Of a stretch of DNA of 48,939 nt, positions 24,847 through 33,318 are shown one piece after another (the first letter of the stretch is position 1; the number at the start of each line of letters is the position of its first letter). The stretch covers positions 1 to 48,939 of the forward strand of contig NZ_JAFLNE010000012.1 of assembly GCF_017313225.1 (NCBI RefSeq). Reading direction: 5' to 3'. This DNA comes from Allomuricauda sp. CAU 1633. Lineage in GTDB: Bacteria > Bacteroidota > Bacteroidia > Flavobacteriales > Flavobacteriaceae. The position numbers and the translations under genes are program-made. Under the pieces are notes generated by a model. The model searched no databases. It saw only the letters and a program-made list of their open reading frames with translations, and was not told the DNA's origin.

Positions 24847-26846
24847 TGAGTTTCCAAGCACAAATATTACAAGGCATACCCGCACAGCTACCCGCAAAAA
24901 AGGGCTATCCAAAGAATGGGAATCCTGCTCCAAAACGGAAGGATATTCTCTCCAAAGAAGAGAAAAAATTGGCCGTACAAAATGCACTACGTTATTTTCC
25001 CGAAGCTTGGCACAAAGAGCTTGCTCCCGAATTTGCGGAGGAGCTAAAAACCTATGGTCGCATTTACATGCATCGGTTCAAGCCCGATTATGAAATGTAT
25101 GCACGACCTATTTCGGAATATCCTGCCAAAACCCATCAGGCCGCTGCCATTATGTTGATGATCCAAAACAATTTGGACCCCGCTGTGGCACAGCACCCCG
25201 AGGAACTTATCACCTACGGGGGCAATGGAGCGGTATTCCAAAACTGGGCACAGTACCTGCTTACCCTAAAATATTTGGCGGAAATGACCGAGGAGCAGAC
25301 CTTGAACATGTATTCGGGTCATCCGATGGGACTTTTTCCATCATCCAAAGAAGCACCACGAGTGGTGGTCACCAATGGGATGATGATTCCCAACTATTCC
25401 AAACCCGATGATTGGGAGCGCTTTAACGCACTTGGTGTGACCCAGTATGGGCAAATGACAGCAGGTTCCTATATGTACATCGGCCCTCAAGGTATTGTGC
25501 ATGGAACGGCTATCACTGTAATGAATGCTTTCCGGAAAGTATTGAAGAAAAATGAATCCCCAGAAGGCAAGATTTTCTTGACTGCAGGACTTGGAGGTAT
25601 GAGTGGTGCCCAACCCAAAGCAGGAAATATTGCTGGAGGTATCACCATTTGTGCGGAAGTCAACCCCGAAGCTGCCAAAAAACGTCATGACCAAGGTTGG
25701 GTGGATGAACTTTTGGCGGGTTTAGATCGATTGGTCATTCGAATCAAAGAAGCTGTAGCTAACAAAGAAGTGGTTTCCTTGGCGTATATCGGCAATGTGG
25801 TGGATGTTTGGGAACGCTTTTATGAAGAAGAGATTTTTATTCATTTGGGCTCTGACCAAACCTCTTTGCACAATCCTTGGGCGGGGGGTTATTATCCTGT
25901 TGGACTTTCTTTTGAGGAATCCAATATTATGATGGTTAACAATCCTGAAGCCTTCAAGGAAAAAGTACAGGAATCATTGCGACGACAAATCACTGCCATC
26001 AACAAACACACCGCAAAAGGCACCTACTTTTTTGATTATGGCAATGCCTTTTTGTTGGAGGTTTCCCGAGCGGGTGGCGATGTAATGGCCAAAAACAACA
26101 TCGACTTCAGGTATCCGTCATACGTTCAGGATATTTTGGGACCCATGTGTTTTGATTACGGATTCGGTCCCTTCCGATGGGTCTGCACCTCGGGCGACCC
26201 AAAAGATCTTCAAAAAACGGATGCTATTGCCCTTGAGGTCATGAAAAAGATAAAATCCGAAGCTCCTGAAGAGATTCAACAGCAAATGCAGGACAACATC
26301 AAATGGATTTCCGAAGCGGAACAGAACAAATTGGTGGTGGGCTCGCAAGCTCGAATCCTCTATGCCGATGCCGAGGGACGGAGCAAGATTGCCGATGCCT
26401 TCAACACAGCAATTGCCAAGGGTGAAATCAGTGCTCCCGTGGTGTTGGGCAGGGATCATCACGATGTAAGTGGAACGGATTCCCCTTTCAGAGAGACCAG
26501 CAATATTTACGACGGCAGCAAGTTCACCGCTGATATGGCAATTCAAAATGTGATTGGTGATAGTTTTAGGGGTGCCACTTGGGTCTCTATCCACAACGGT
26601 GGCGGTGTAGGTTGGGGTGAAGTGATCAATGGTGGATTTGGCATGGTACTCGATGGTTCCGAGGAAGCCTCCATCCGGTTAAAGAAGATGTTGTTTTTTG
26701 ATGTAAACAATGGGATTTCCCGCAGAAGTTGGGCTCGTAATAAGGAAGCCCGATTTGCCATTGAACGAGAAATGGAACGTACTCCAAATTTAAAGGTAAC
26801 TTTGCCTCATCTGGTTGAATCCGATATTTTGGATAATCTTTTTTAA
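24843..26846 (+). CDS. hutU: Urocanate hydratase
   Basis: This 667-aa enzyme hydrates urocanate to imidazolonepropionate using tightly bound NAD+. Recognisable regions are TYGGNGAVFQNWAQYLLT, MYSGHPMGLFPS, the Rossmann-like FLTAGLGGMSGAQPKAG, GRDHHDVSGTDSPFRET and HNGGGVGWGEVINGG. It is about 100 residues longer than the Pseudomonas-type enzyme (about 555), as in the long form found in Bacteroidota. The start is one of two adjacent ATG codons (24843 or 24846) overlapping the end of the small upstream gene. HutG follows four bases later. Confidence 0.97.
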   Translation: MMSFQAQILQGIPAQLPAKKGYPKNGNPAPKRKDILSKEEKKLAVQNALRYFPEAWHKELAPEFAEELKTYGRIYMHRFKPDYEMYARPISEYPAKTHQAAAIMLMIQNNLDPAVAQHPEELITYGGNGAVFQNWAQYLLTLKYLAEMTEEQTLNMYSGHPMGLFPSSKEAPRVVVTNGMMIPNYSKPDDWERFNALGVTQYGQMTAGSYMYIGPQGIVHGTAITVMNAFRKVLKKNESPEGKIFLTAGLGGMSGAQPKAGNIAGGITICAEVNPEAAKKRHDQGWVDELLAGLDRLVIRIKEAVANKEVVSLAYIGNVVDVWERFYEEEIFIHLGSDQTSLHNPWAGGYYPVGLSFEESNIMMVNNPEAFKEKVQESLRRQITAINKHTAKGTYFFDYGNAFLLEVSRAGGDVMAKNNIDFRYPSYVQDILGPMCFDYGFGPFRWVCTSGDPKDLQKTDAIALEVMKKIKSEAPEEIQQQMQDNIKWISEAEQNKLVVGSQARILYADAEGRSKIADAFNTAIAKGEISAPVVLGRDHHDVSGTDSPFRETSNIYDGSKFTADMAIQNVIGDSFRGATWVSIHNGGGVGWGEVINGGFGMVLDGSEEASIRLKKMLFFDVNNGISRRSWARNKEARFAIEREMERTPNLKVTLPHLVESDILDNLF

Positions 26847-26850
26847 TGCG

Positions 26851-27822
26851 ATGAAACACTACAGCCTCCCGAAAAAGGACCTCTGGACAGGCAGAATCTC
26901 CAATAAATGGTTGTATCTGCATGAAAAAGTGCATTGCACTCCTTTGGACGAACTTCTCGAAGCCCAGAAAAAATCCATTGCGCTTTTAGGCTATGCTTGC
27001 GATGAAGGAGTGCGTAGAAATCAAGGTCGCGTTGGGGCTTCGGATGGCCCAGATGCCATTAAAAATAGCTTTGCCAAAATGCCCAACCATTTGGGCAGTA
27101 ATGTGCTGTTGCACGATGTGGGTTCCATTGCCTGTGATGGAGGTGATATGGAGTCTGCGCAAAACCAGCTTGCTGAAGCTGTTGGCCTACTTTTGCAGAA
27201 AAAACAGTTTCCAATCGTTTTGGGCGGTGGGCACGATGTGGCTTACGGACACTACAACGGCATCAAATCCTATTTGGATGCCAAAAAAGAGGGACAGACC
27301 ATTGGCATCATCAATTTTGATGCACATTTTGATTTGCGAAAAAATACGGAGCAAAGCAATTCGGGCACTCCGTTTTATCAGATAGCCAAGGACTGCGAAA
27401 AAGAGGGTGTCGATTTTAACTACCTATGCTTGGGTATCCGAAAAGATGCCAATGACCGAAACCTATTTCAAACGGCCAGGGACCTTGATGTGATTTATGT
27501 GATGTCCGAAACCTTTCAAGTCACTTTTTTGGAAGAAATCACCACTTTTATCAATGCGTTTACCAAAAATGTGGACCATGTGTATGTGACCATCGATTTG
27601 GATGGATTTTCATCGGCCTTTGCGCCTGGGGTCAGTGCCGCTTCGCCCATGGGCTTTACCCCTCATATTGTACTGGAATGTTTGAAAACGATTATCGGTT
27701 CTGGAAAGTTGATCAGTATGGACATTGCTGAGATGAATCCTAAGTATGATATTGATGGACAAACGGCAAAATTAGCCGCTTCTTTGATGCACCATGTAGC
27801 ACATGCCGTTACCGGAGGTTGA
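26851..27822 (+). CDS. hutG: Formimidoylglutamase
   Basis: This 323-aa arginase/agmatinase-fold hydrolase converts N-formimino-glutamate to glutamate and formamide, the last step of the four-step hut route. The Mn-site motifs are GGGHDVAYGHYNG, FDAHFDLR and TIDLDGFSSAFAPGVSAASP. The start at MKHYSLPKKD (26851) is four bases after the hutU stop; an upstream ATG at 26815 lies within hutU and is less likely. With HutG present, no HutF/HutG-type deformylase route is needed. Confidence 0.93.
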   Translation: MKHYSLPKKDLWTGRISNKWLYLHEKVHCTPLDELLEAQKKSIALLGYACDEGVRRNQGRVGASDGPDAIKNSFAKMPNHLGSNVLLHDVGSIACDGGDMESAQNQLAEAVGLLLQKKQFPIVLGGGHDVAYGHYNGIKSYLDAKKEGQTIGIINFDAHFDLRKNTEQSNSGTPFYQIAKDCEKEGVDFNYLCLGIRKDANDRNLFQTARDLDVIYVMSETFQVTFLEEITTFINAFTKNVDHVYVTIDLDGFSSAFAPGVSAASPMGFTPHIVLECLKTIIGSGKLISMDIAEMNPKYDIDGQTAKLAASLMHHVAHAVTGG

Positions 27823-27840
27823 TTTGTTACTCCCCTAAAC

Positions 27841-27870
27841 AAAAAAAGCCTTCCAAAAGGAAAGCCTTTC
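27841..27870 (-). terminator. Candidate terminator of umuDC
   Basis: On the minus strand GGCTTTCC-TTTT-GGAAGGC forms a stem with internal mismatches, followed directly by seven T. It lies about 125 bp past umuD and just past the convergent hutG stop, so it may insulate both. Confidence 0.5.
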
Positions 27871-27877
27871 ATTGGCG

Positions 27878-27926
27878 AGCATCGGTCTGATGCTTCAACC
27901 TGATTCCAATCATCGCGACTGGAATC
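27878..27926. other. Two short hairpins of unknown role between hutG and umuD
   Basis: AGCATC (27878-27883) pairs with GATGCT (27889-27894), and GATTCCA (27902-27908) pairs with TGGAATC (27920-27926). The block faintly resembles a decayed tRNA 3' half, but no intact tRNA can be folded. Confidence 0.3.
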
Positions 27927-27995
27927 CAACACAACGAGGCAAAGATAGCAAAGGTTTTTGATTCACCAATTTGTTTTCATGTGCTAAACGGGAAA

Positions 27996-28445
27996 TTAAA
28001 CAGCTTTAATGACGTAAGTAACTATCCCCCAAATCAATAAATCACTGTCCTTGGAAACCTTGATGGGCTTATAACTTTTGTTCTCGGGCATCAATGTTAT
28101 GGTGTTCTTTTCTATGTGCAACCGCTTTACGGTAAACTCCCCATCCAAAAAGCAAACGGCTATTTTACCGTTCTCGGCCTCCAGACTACGGTCAATGATC
28201 AAAAGATCTCCATCATCCAATCCTGCATTGACCATTGATTTTCCACTTACTCTTGCATAAAAGGTGGCTTCTTTATTTTTTATCAGGGTTGCATCAAGAC
28301 TAATTCGGCTTTCCTTAAAATCATCTGCCGGCGATGGGAATCCTGCAGAAACCATATTTCTGGACAAAGGAATATGTAAACCCTGCCCCTCATCTGGTGA
28401 AAAAAATGTAAGTGAACTGGTTTTTAGAGGCTGTTTTGAGGTCAT
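27996..28445 (-). CDS. umuD: UmuD-like S24 peptidase
   Basis: This 149-aa LexA/UmuD-family self-cleaving protein is cut to UmuD' and forms DNA polymerase V with UmuC in SOS mutagenesis. The Ala-Gly cleavage site lies in MVSAGFPSPADDF, the catalytic serine in ARVSGKSMVNAGL, and the catalytic lysine in NGKIAVCFLDGEFTVKRL. There is no DNA-binding domain, which separates it from LexA. It starts upstream of, and is read before, nothing else: on the minus strand umuC comes first and its stop overlaps the umuD start by 4 bp. This order is inverted relative to E. coli umuDC. Confidence 0.85.
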   Translation of the reverse strand: MTSKQPLKTSSLTFFSPDEGQGLHIPLSRNMVSAGFPSPADDFKESRISLDATLIKNKEATFYARVSGKSMVNAGLDDGDLLIIDRSLEAENGKIAVCFLDGEFTVKRLHIEKNTITLMPENKSYKPIKVSKDSDLLIWGIVTYVIKAV

Positions 28446-29701
28446 TTCACTTTTATGATATCATTAATGTTTGTGGTGTATCTCGGAGAAAGGTGATTTT
28501 GACGCATCTTCCAAGTTCTTTTTAGGTCTTGGTTGGCAATCTTCATTTTAAAATCTCCATATTTGGTGTTGATGCCATCCATCACCTGCATAAGCTTATG
28601 GTGTTTTGGATTTTCGGATAAGAACAAATCCAATTGCCTTTCATTGGTGGGCACCAATCCTGAAACAATCACTCCTGCCCTTTTGTATTTAATTCCCGAT
28701 TTGAATATGGAAACTGCTGCCTTAACGGCATAGTTGGTTATCGTTAAACTGGAATCTGTGGCATAGGGCAAGGTAACAATCGCAGTACCCCTATCTTGTG
28801 GCGCATCTTTTTTGTGTCTATCGCTCCGCAAAATCACCACAAGATGGTTGCAGCTGCTGCCTTGACTCCGCAATTTTTCGGCACAACTACCTGCAAAAGT
28901 TGAAATACGTTCTTTAATATCCTCAATATCGGAATAGGTACCTTCAAAGCTACGGGTAGTGGCAATGGCCTTTTTATCTCGGGTGTCATCATCCAAATCC
29001 AAGGTTGGAATACCTTCCAAATCCTTTTTGAGCCTAAGACCTATTATCGCCATTTGTTTCCGTACCCATTCATCGGACAGTTGCGTAAAATCATAGGCCG
29101 TTTTTACATTTTGGGTCTGCAATCGCTTTAAATTTCCATGGCCAACGCCCCAAACACTTTCAATTTTGGTCCATTTCAATGCTTTTACGCGGCGTTCTTC
29201 GGATTGAATCACATACACTCCTCCTGTTTTTGATTTCAGTTTTTTGGCGATTTTATTGGCGACTTTGGCCAAGGCCTTCGTAGGCGCAATTCCAATACTA
29301 ATGGGTATTCCTGTACATTTTTGTACCGTTCGTTGGATTTCCCTTCCATAAGCATCAAAATCGTAATCTTTGAAGCCATCAAACTTTAAAAAGGCCTCAT
29401 CCACACTGTAAACTTCCATATCGGGTGTAAAAGTTCCCAGAATATTCATGACCCGAGTGCTCATATCCCCATATAAAGGATAGTTGGATGAAAACACCTT
29501 TATGCCATTTTCTTCACAGAACTTGCGATATTTGAATTCGGGAGCGGCCATGGGCAAACCCAATTTTTTGGCTTCATCACTGCGCGAAATGAAACATCCA
29601 TCGTTATTGGACAAAATGGCCACAGGAACATTGTTGAACTGAGGCTGAAAGGCCCGCTCACAAGAGGCATAGAAGTTATTGCAATCCACCAAGGCAAACA
29701 T
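28442..29701 (-). CDS. umuC: Y-family DNA polymerase UmuC
   Basis: This 419-aa translesion polymerase has the N-terminal metal motif MFALVDCNNFYASCERAF, the palm SVDEAFLKFD, thumb/little-finger regions and RGTAIVTLPYATDS, followed by the DUF4113 tail (KYGDFKMKIANQ, PRYTTNINDI). It copies past DNA lesions together with UmuD'. It is the first gene of the umuC-umuD pair. The upstream 115-bp gap to the divergent FdhF-like gene contains a promoter-like TATTTTTG and dyads that could bind a LexA-type repressor. Confidence 0.93.
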   Translation of the reverse strand: MFALVDCNNFYASCERAFQPQFNNVPVAILSNNDGCFISRSDEAKKLGLPMAAPEFKYRKFCEENGIKVFSSNYPLYGDMSTRVMNILGTFTPDMEVYSVDEAFLKFDGFKDYDFDAYGREIQRTVQKCTGIPISIGIAPTKALAKVANKIAKKLKSKTGGVYVIQSEERRVKALKWTKIESVWGVGHGNLKRLQTQNVKTAYDFTQLSDEWVRKQMAIIGLRLKKDLEGIPTLDLDDDTRDKKAIATTRSFEGTYSDIEDIKERISTFAGSCAEKLRSQGSSCNHLVVILRSDRHKKDAPQDRGTAIVTLPYATDSSLTITNYAVKAAVSIFKSGIKYKRAGVIVSGLVPTNERQLDLFLSENPKHHKLMQVMDGINTKYGDFKMKIANQDLKRTWKMRQNHLSPRYTTNINDIIKVK

Positions 29702-29719
29702 GCTTCAAAATATTTGATT

Positions 29720-29752
29720 TTTCCTAAATTACATAGGAAATCTGTTGTAACA
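29720..29752. promoter_or_regulatory. Candidate operator of umuCD
   Basis: TTTCCT (29720-29725) and AGGAAA (29735-29740) are an exact dyad with nine bases between them. A second dyad TGTTGTAACA lies at 29743-29752, next to the minus-strand -7-like TATTTTTG. Placement 20-50 bp upstream of umuC suits SOS-type repression, but the repressor is unknown. Confidence 0.35.
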
Positions 29753-29817
29753 AAAATAAGAATCAAAGGCAATTTCATTCCATTTTGATGGAACCAAAAT
29801 TGCACCATTAGCCCATT

Positions 29818-32115
29818 ATGAAAAAAGATACGGCACGGAATGTTTCCCTTACCGGGGATATTAAATTCACCGGACTTCGTTTAAAAGAACCTATGCAGAC
29901 CTCAGCAGGTCTTTTGGGAATAAAGGAAGCATTACGACACAGTTTTAAGGAAATGGGCATAGTGCGTTCCATGCGTACGCTGTCGGAAATGAACCAAGAG
30001 GATGGGTTTCGCTGCCCCAGTTGCGCTTGGCCCGTGCCCGAACACCCCTCAAAAGTTGCGGAATATTGTGAAAACGGAGCAAAAGCCTTGGCCGATGAGG
30101 CTACCACGGAACACATTGGAGCTGATTTTTTTGCCAAGCATTCGGTGGAAGAGTTGTCTCAATTGAGTGATTATGAATTGAACAAATTGGGAAGGGTCGT
30201 GGAACCCTTGGTCTTGAAACCGAACAGTATCCACTATGAACCCATTTCGTGGCAAGATGCTTTTGAATTGGTTTCGGATGAACTTCACAAACTGAAAGAC
30301 CCCAATGAAGCCATTTTTTACACTTCGGGCCGATCCAGCAATGAGGCTGCCTTTCTTTACGGCATGTTTGCCCGTGCCTTCGGCACCAACAATATGCCCG
30401 ATTGCTCCAATATGTGCCATGAATCATCTGGGGTGGCCCTTTCCGAAACTTTGGGCATTGGAAAAGGCTCTGTTACGCTGGATGATTTATATGGGGCGGA
30501 AGTGGTTTTGGTGGTAGGGCAAAACCCAGGAACTAATCACCCAAGGATGCTATCCGCCTTGGAAAAGTGCAAAAAGAATGGCGGTAAGGTCATCAGCATA
30601 AATCCATTGGCCGAAACAGGTATGGTCCGCTTTAAAAACCCCCAAAGTGTTTCGGGTATGTTAGGCAGTGGACAACCGATTGCCGATATTCATCTTCCTG
30701 TAAAAATCAATGAGGATATTGCCTTGGCCAAACTGATCCTAAAAAAACTGGTCGCCCTTGATGCCAAAAATTCCAATATTCTGGATCATGAATTTATTGT
30801 AGAATATGTTGATGGTTATGACGATCTACTGAAGGATTTGGATCGCTACGATATGGAAAATCTGCAACGAAGGACCGGGGTTTCCATGCGAAAAATTGAC
30901 AAAACCGTTCAGTTGTTGGCCGAAAATTCCAAGATTGTAATCTGCTGGGCCATGGGGCTCACCCAGCACAAAAATGCAGTGGAATGCATCAAAGAATATG
31001 TAAATATTTTATTGTTGAAAGGTGCCGTGGGAAAACCCTTTGCTGGAACATGTCCCGTTCGTGGTCACAGTAATGTACAGGGAGACCGATCGGTGGGCAT
31101 CATGCACTATGTAAGTAAAACCTTGAACGAGAAGATTCGGGAACATCTTAATTTTGACCCACCTACCGAACCCGGCCACGATACTGTGAAAGCCATCGAA
31201 GCCATGCATGGAAAAAAAGCCAAGGTATTTATTTGTTTGGGCGGTAATTTTGTGATGGCGGCCTCGGACACAAAATATACTGCGGAGGCCCTTCAAAATT
31301 GTAACTTAACAGTCCAAATCAGTACCAAATTGAACCGAAGTCATTTGGTGACGGGCAAAACAGCGCTGTTATTGCCCACTTTTGGACGTTCCGAAAAAGA
31401 TGAGAAAAACGGAAAGCTCCAGTTTTTGACCATGGAAAGCAGCATGGGCAAAGTCCGTCAAAGTAGAGGTTTGTTGAAGCCTGCATCGAAACACATTAAA
31501 AGTGAACCTGAGATCATTTCGCTATTGGCCCATACCTATTTTAGAGGAAATCATTCCATGAATTGGCATGCCTTGGGACAAGATTACAATCTCATTCGAG
31601 CTCTTATCGATAAGACCATAAAAGGATTTGAAAAAACAAGTGAGCAATCCAAAGGGTTTGGGTACTATTTGCCCAACAATGTCCGTAAGCGTGATTTTAG
31701 AATGCTCCCCAATGGCATGGCTCAATTATCGATTACCTCCTTGCCCGACCATCAACTCCAATCCGATGAGCTGCTTTTAATGACCATTCGTTCCCATGAC
31801 CAGTTCAACACTACCATTTATGGATTGAATGATCGTTACAGAGGTATTTACAACGAACGCCGTGTAGTGTTTATGAACAAAGCGGATATGGCCAATCGTA
31901 AATTGAAGAAATTGGATGTCATCAACTTGTACAGCAATTATGATGGGGTTCAACGTACTGCTGAACAATTTTTGGTAATTCCGTATGAGATTCCCAAAGG
32001 AAACATGGCCGCCTATTTCCCGGAAACCAATTTGCTTGTTCCCTACAATCATTTTGCTGATAAGAGTCAGACCCCCATTAGCAAATCCATTAAGGTAACC
32101 GTAGAGAAAGTTTAA
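29818..32115 (+). CDS. FdhF/YdeP-family molybdopterin oxidoreductase
   Basis: This 765-aa protein is of the molybdopterin-dinucleotide oxidoreductase superfamily, YdeP type (formate-dehydrogenase-H-like). The N-terminal GFRCPSCAWPVPEHPSKVAE and YCENGAKALADE are typical of YdeP. The probable Mo ligand Cys lies in PDCSNMCHESSG. Molybdopterin regions are IFYTSGRSSNEAAFLYGMFA, VVGQNPGTNHPRML, ISINPLAETGM and GTCPVRGHSNVQGD; the C-terminal MopB-binding beta-barrel (from about 620) has RSHDQFNTTIYGLNDRYRGI. No electron-transfer subunit or Mo-cofactor gene is adjacent. The actual substrate of the YdeP family is unsettled; E. coli YdeP is linked to acid resistance. Confidence 0.85.
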   Translation: MKKDTARNVSLTGDIKFTGLRLKEPMQTSAGLLGIKEALRHSFKEMGIVRSMRTLSEMNQEDGFRCPSCAWPVPEHPSKVAEYCENGAKALADEATTEHIGADFFAKHSVEELSQLSDYELNKLGRVVEPLVLKPNSIHYEPISWQDAFELVSDELHKLKDPNEAIFYTSGRSSNEAAFLYGMFARAFGTNNMPDCSNMCHESSGVALSETLGIGKGSVTLDDLYGAEVVLVVGQNPGTNHPRMLSALEKCKKNGGKVISINPLAETGMVRFKNPQSVSGMLGSGQPIADIHLPVKINEDIALAKLILKKLVALDAKNSNILDHEFIVEYVDGYDDLLKDLDRYDMENLQRRTGVSMRKIDKTVQLLAENSKIVICWAMGLTQHKNAVECIKEYVNILLLKGAVGKPFAGTCPVRGHSNVQGDRSVGIMHYVSKTLNEKIREHLNFDPPTEPGHDTVKAIEAMHGKKAKVFICLGGNFVMAASDTKYTAEALQNCNLTVQISTKLNRSHLVTGKTALLLPTFGRSEKDEKNGKLQFLTMESSMGKVRQSRGLLKPASKHIKSEPEIISLLAHTYFRGNHSMNWHALGQDYNLIRALIDKTIKGFEKTSEQSKGFGYYLPNNVRKRDFRMLPNGMAQLSITSLPDHQLQSDELLLMTIRSHDQFNTTIYGLNDRYRGIYNERRVVFMNKADMANRKLKKLDVINLYSNYDGVQRTAEQFLVIPYEIPKGNMAAYFPETNLLVPYNHFADKSQTPISKSIKVTVEKV

Positions 32116-32160
32116 TAATCAGAGTTATTGATGCATTGTGATGATACAAAGTTAGGAACG

Positions 32161-32180
32161 GGAAAAGAACATATTTTTCC
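32161..32180. promoter_or_regulatory. Inverted repeat upstream of the DUF433 gene
   Basis: GGAAAA (32161-32166) and TTTTCC (32175-32180) form a dyad 60 bp upstream of the start codon. It could be an autoregulatory site for the HTH antitoxin. Confidence 0.3.
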
Positions 32181-32240
32181 TACAAAACTCATTTGAATTC
32201 AAAATATATTTAACTTACAACCCACTAACCATATATTATT

Positions 32241-32915
32241 ATGGGTTTTCAAACAAAAGTTGAGGTAGGAAAAGGCATCTACACAATTTCTGAAATATCC
32301 CTTATTCTACGGGTTCCTTACAATAAGGTACACAGGTATATTTCACAATATTGGGATGGTAAATTTAGCGGTGAATATGTGAAGAATTATTCTTGGGTAA
32401 CTGATAAATCCAGAGCTGTTAATTTTTACACACTCATTGAATTAGATACTTTTATAAAATTAACAGATGCTGGCGTACCCACAAAAAAATTAATAAATGC
32501 CCACAATCTCCTAGTCCAAAAGTTCAGTCACCCGTATCCCTTAGCTCTAAAAAGTGTAATGGAACGTGTCAAAAGTGCTGGAAAAAGGGTTTTTTTCGAA
32601 GAAAACAATGAAACAATAATTTCATTGGATGGAACAAACCAGATTACTTCAAATTTTATTACACATTTTTATGAAAAAATTGACTTCGTTGATGACATTG
32701 CTGAAAAGTTATGGCCTCTTGGAAAGGATAAAGACATAGTTTGTGATCCTACACGTCAATTTGGCTATCCAACAATTGCAGGAACAAGAATTTATCCGGA
32801 TACAATTTATGATCTGTACAAGAATGGAGAAAAAAAGAAATTCATTGCGGATAGTTATGAATTGACAATACAACAAGTTGAAAATGCAATCAAGTTCTGT
32901 TCACAAGCCGCTTAA
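32241..32915 (+). CDS. DUF433 antitoxin with N-terminal HTH
   Basis: This 224-aa protein begins with a MerR-like helix-turn-helix (about 10-70: YTISEISLILRVPYNKVHRY, VNFYTLIELDTFIKLTDAGV) and ends in a DUF433 domain (about 165-224: DPTRQFGYPTIAGTRIYPDT, IADSYELTIQQVENAIKFC). DUF433 proteins are the usual antitoxin partners of PIN-like (DUF5615-type) toxins. The next gene overlaps its end by 38 bp and matches such a toxin. The long N-terminal part likely makes it both antitoxin and autorepressor. The gene is AT-rich relative to the flanking metabolic genes. Confidence 0.8.
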   Translation: MGFQTKVEVGKGIYTISEISLILRVPYNKVHRYISQYWDGKFSGEYVKNYSWVTDKSRAVNFYTLIELDTFIKLTDAGVPTKKLINAHNLLVQKFSHPYPLALKSVMERVKSAGKRVFFEENNETIISLDGTNQITSNFITHFYEKIDFVDDIAEKLWPLGKDKDIVCDPTRQFGYPTIAGTRIYPDTIYDLYKNGEKKKFIADSYELTIQQVENAIKFCSQAA

Positions 32916-33318
32916 AATATATATTGATGAGAATTTGCCCAGGCAGTTTGCCGAAGCCTTCAATATAATACAAAACCACTTAAATAAAAGTGAGAAAAAG
33001 AGTATTGAGGTTTATTCAATGAAAGATATTGATGAAGGAGCTACTGACATTGAATGGTTTCAAAAACTAAAAAATGAGAATGCAGTTATTCTTACGCAAG
33101 ATAGAAACATTCAAAGGCACAAACATGAAAAGAAGGCATATGAAGAAAATGAAATCGGAATAATTTTCTTCAAACAACCAAAGGGCGGAATCTCATTCTG
33201 GAATGCATTTAAACATTTAGTGAAATATTGGGATGACATAAAATCTATCTGCAGAAAAGAAAAATTACCGTTTTCATACCGCCAACCCGGTCAAAACAAA
33301 AAATTTCAAAAATGGTAA
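32878..33318 (+). CDS. PIN-like (DUF5615-type) toxin
   Basis: This protein of up to 146 aa shows KIYIDENLPRQFAEAF near the N-terminus, then VYSMKDIDEGATDIEWFQKL, AVILTQDRNIQRHKHEK and GIIFFKQPKG, the acidic-residue pattern of the Mut7-C/DUF5615 branch of PIN-like nucleases. Conserved Asp and Glu residues (DEN, DxxW, TQDRNI) would bind the metal ion. The translation start is uncertain: the first ATG is 38 bp inside the antitoxin gene and a few codons more than the domain needs. Overlap with the DUF433 gene supports a toxin-antitoxin pair. It ends one base before the convergent acyl-CoA dehydrogenase stop. Confidence 0.75.
   Translation: MKMQSSSVHKPLKIYIDENLPRQFAEAFNIIQNHLNKSEKKSIEVYSMKDIDEGATDIEWFQKLKNENAVILTQDRNIQRHKHEKKAYEENEIGIIFFKQPKGGISFWNAFKHLVKYWDDIKSICRKEKLPFSYRQPGQNKKFQKW

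Noticed and set aside
27663..27932. Leftward open frame across the end of hutG
   Set aside because: It is antisense to hutG and to the terminator/hairpin region, without any family features.
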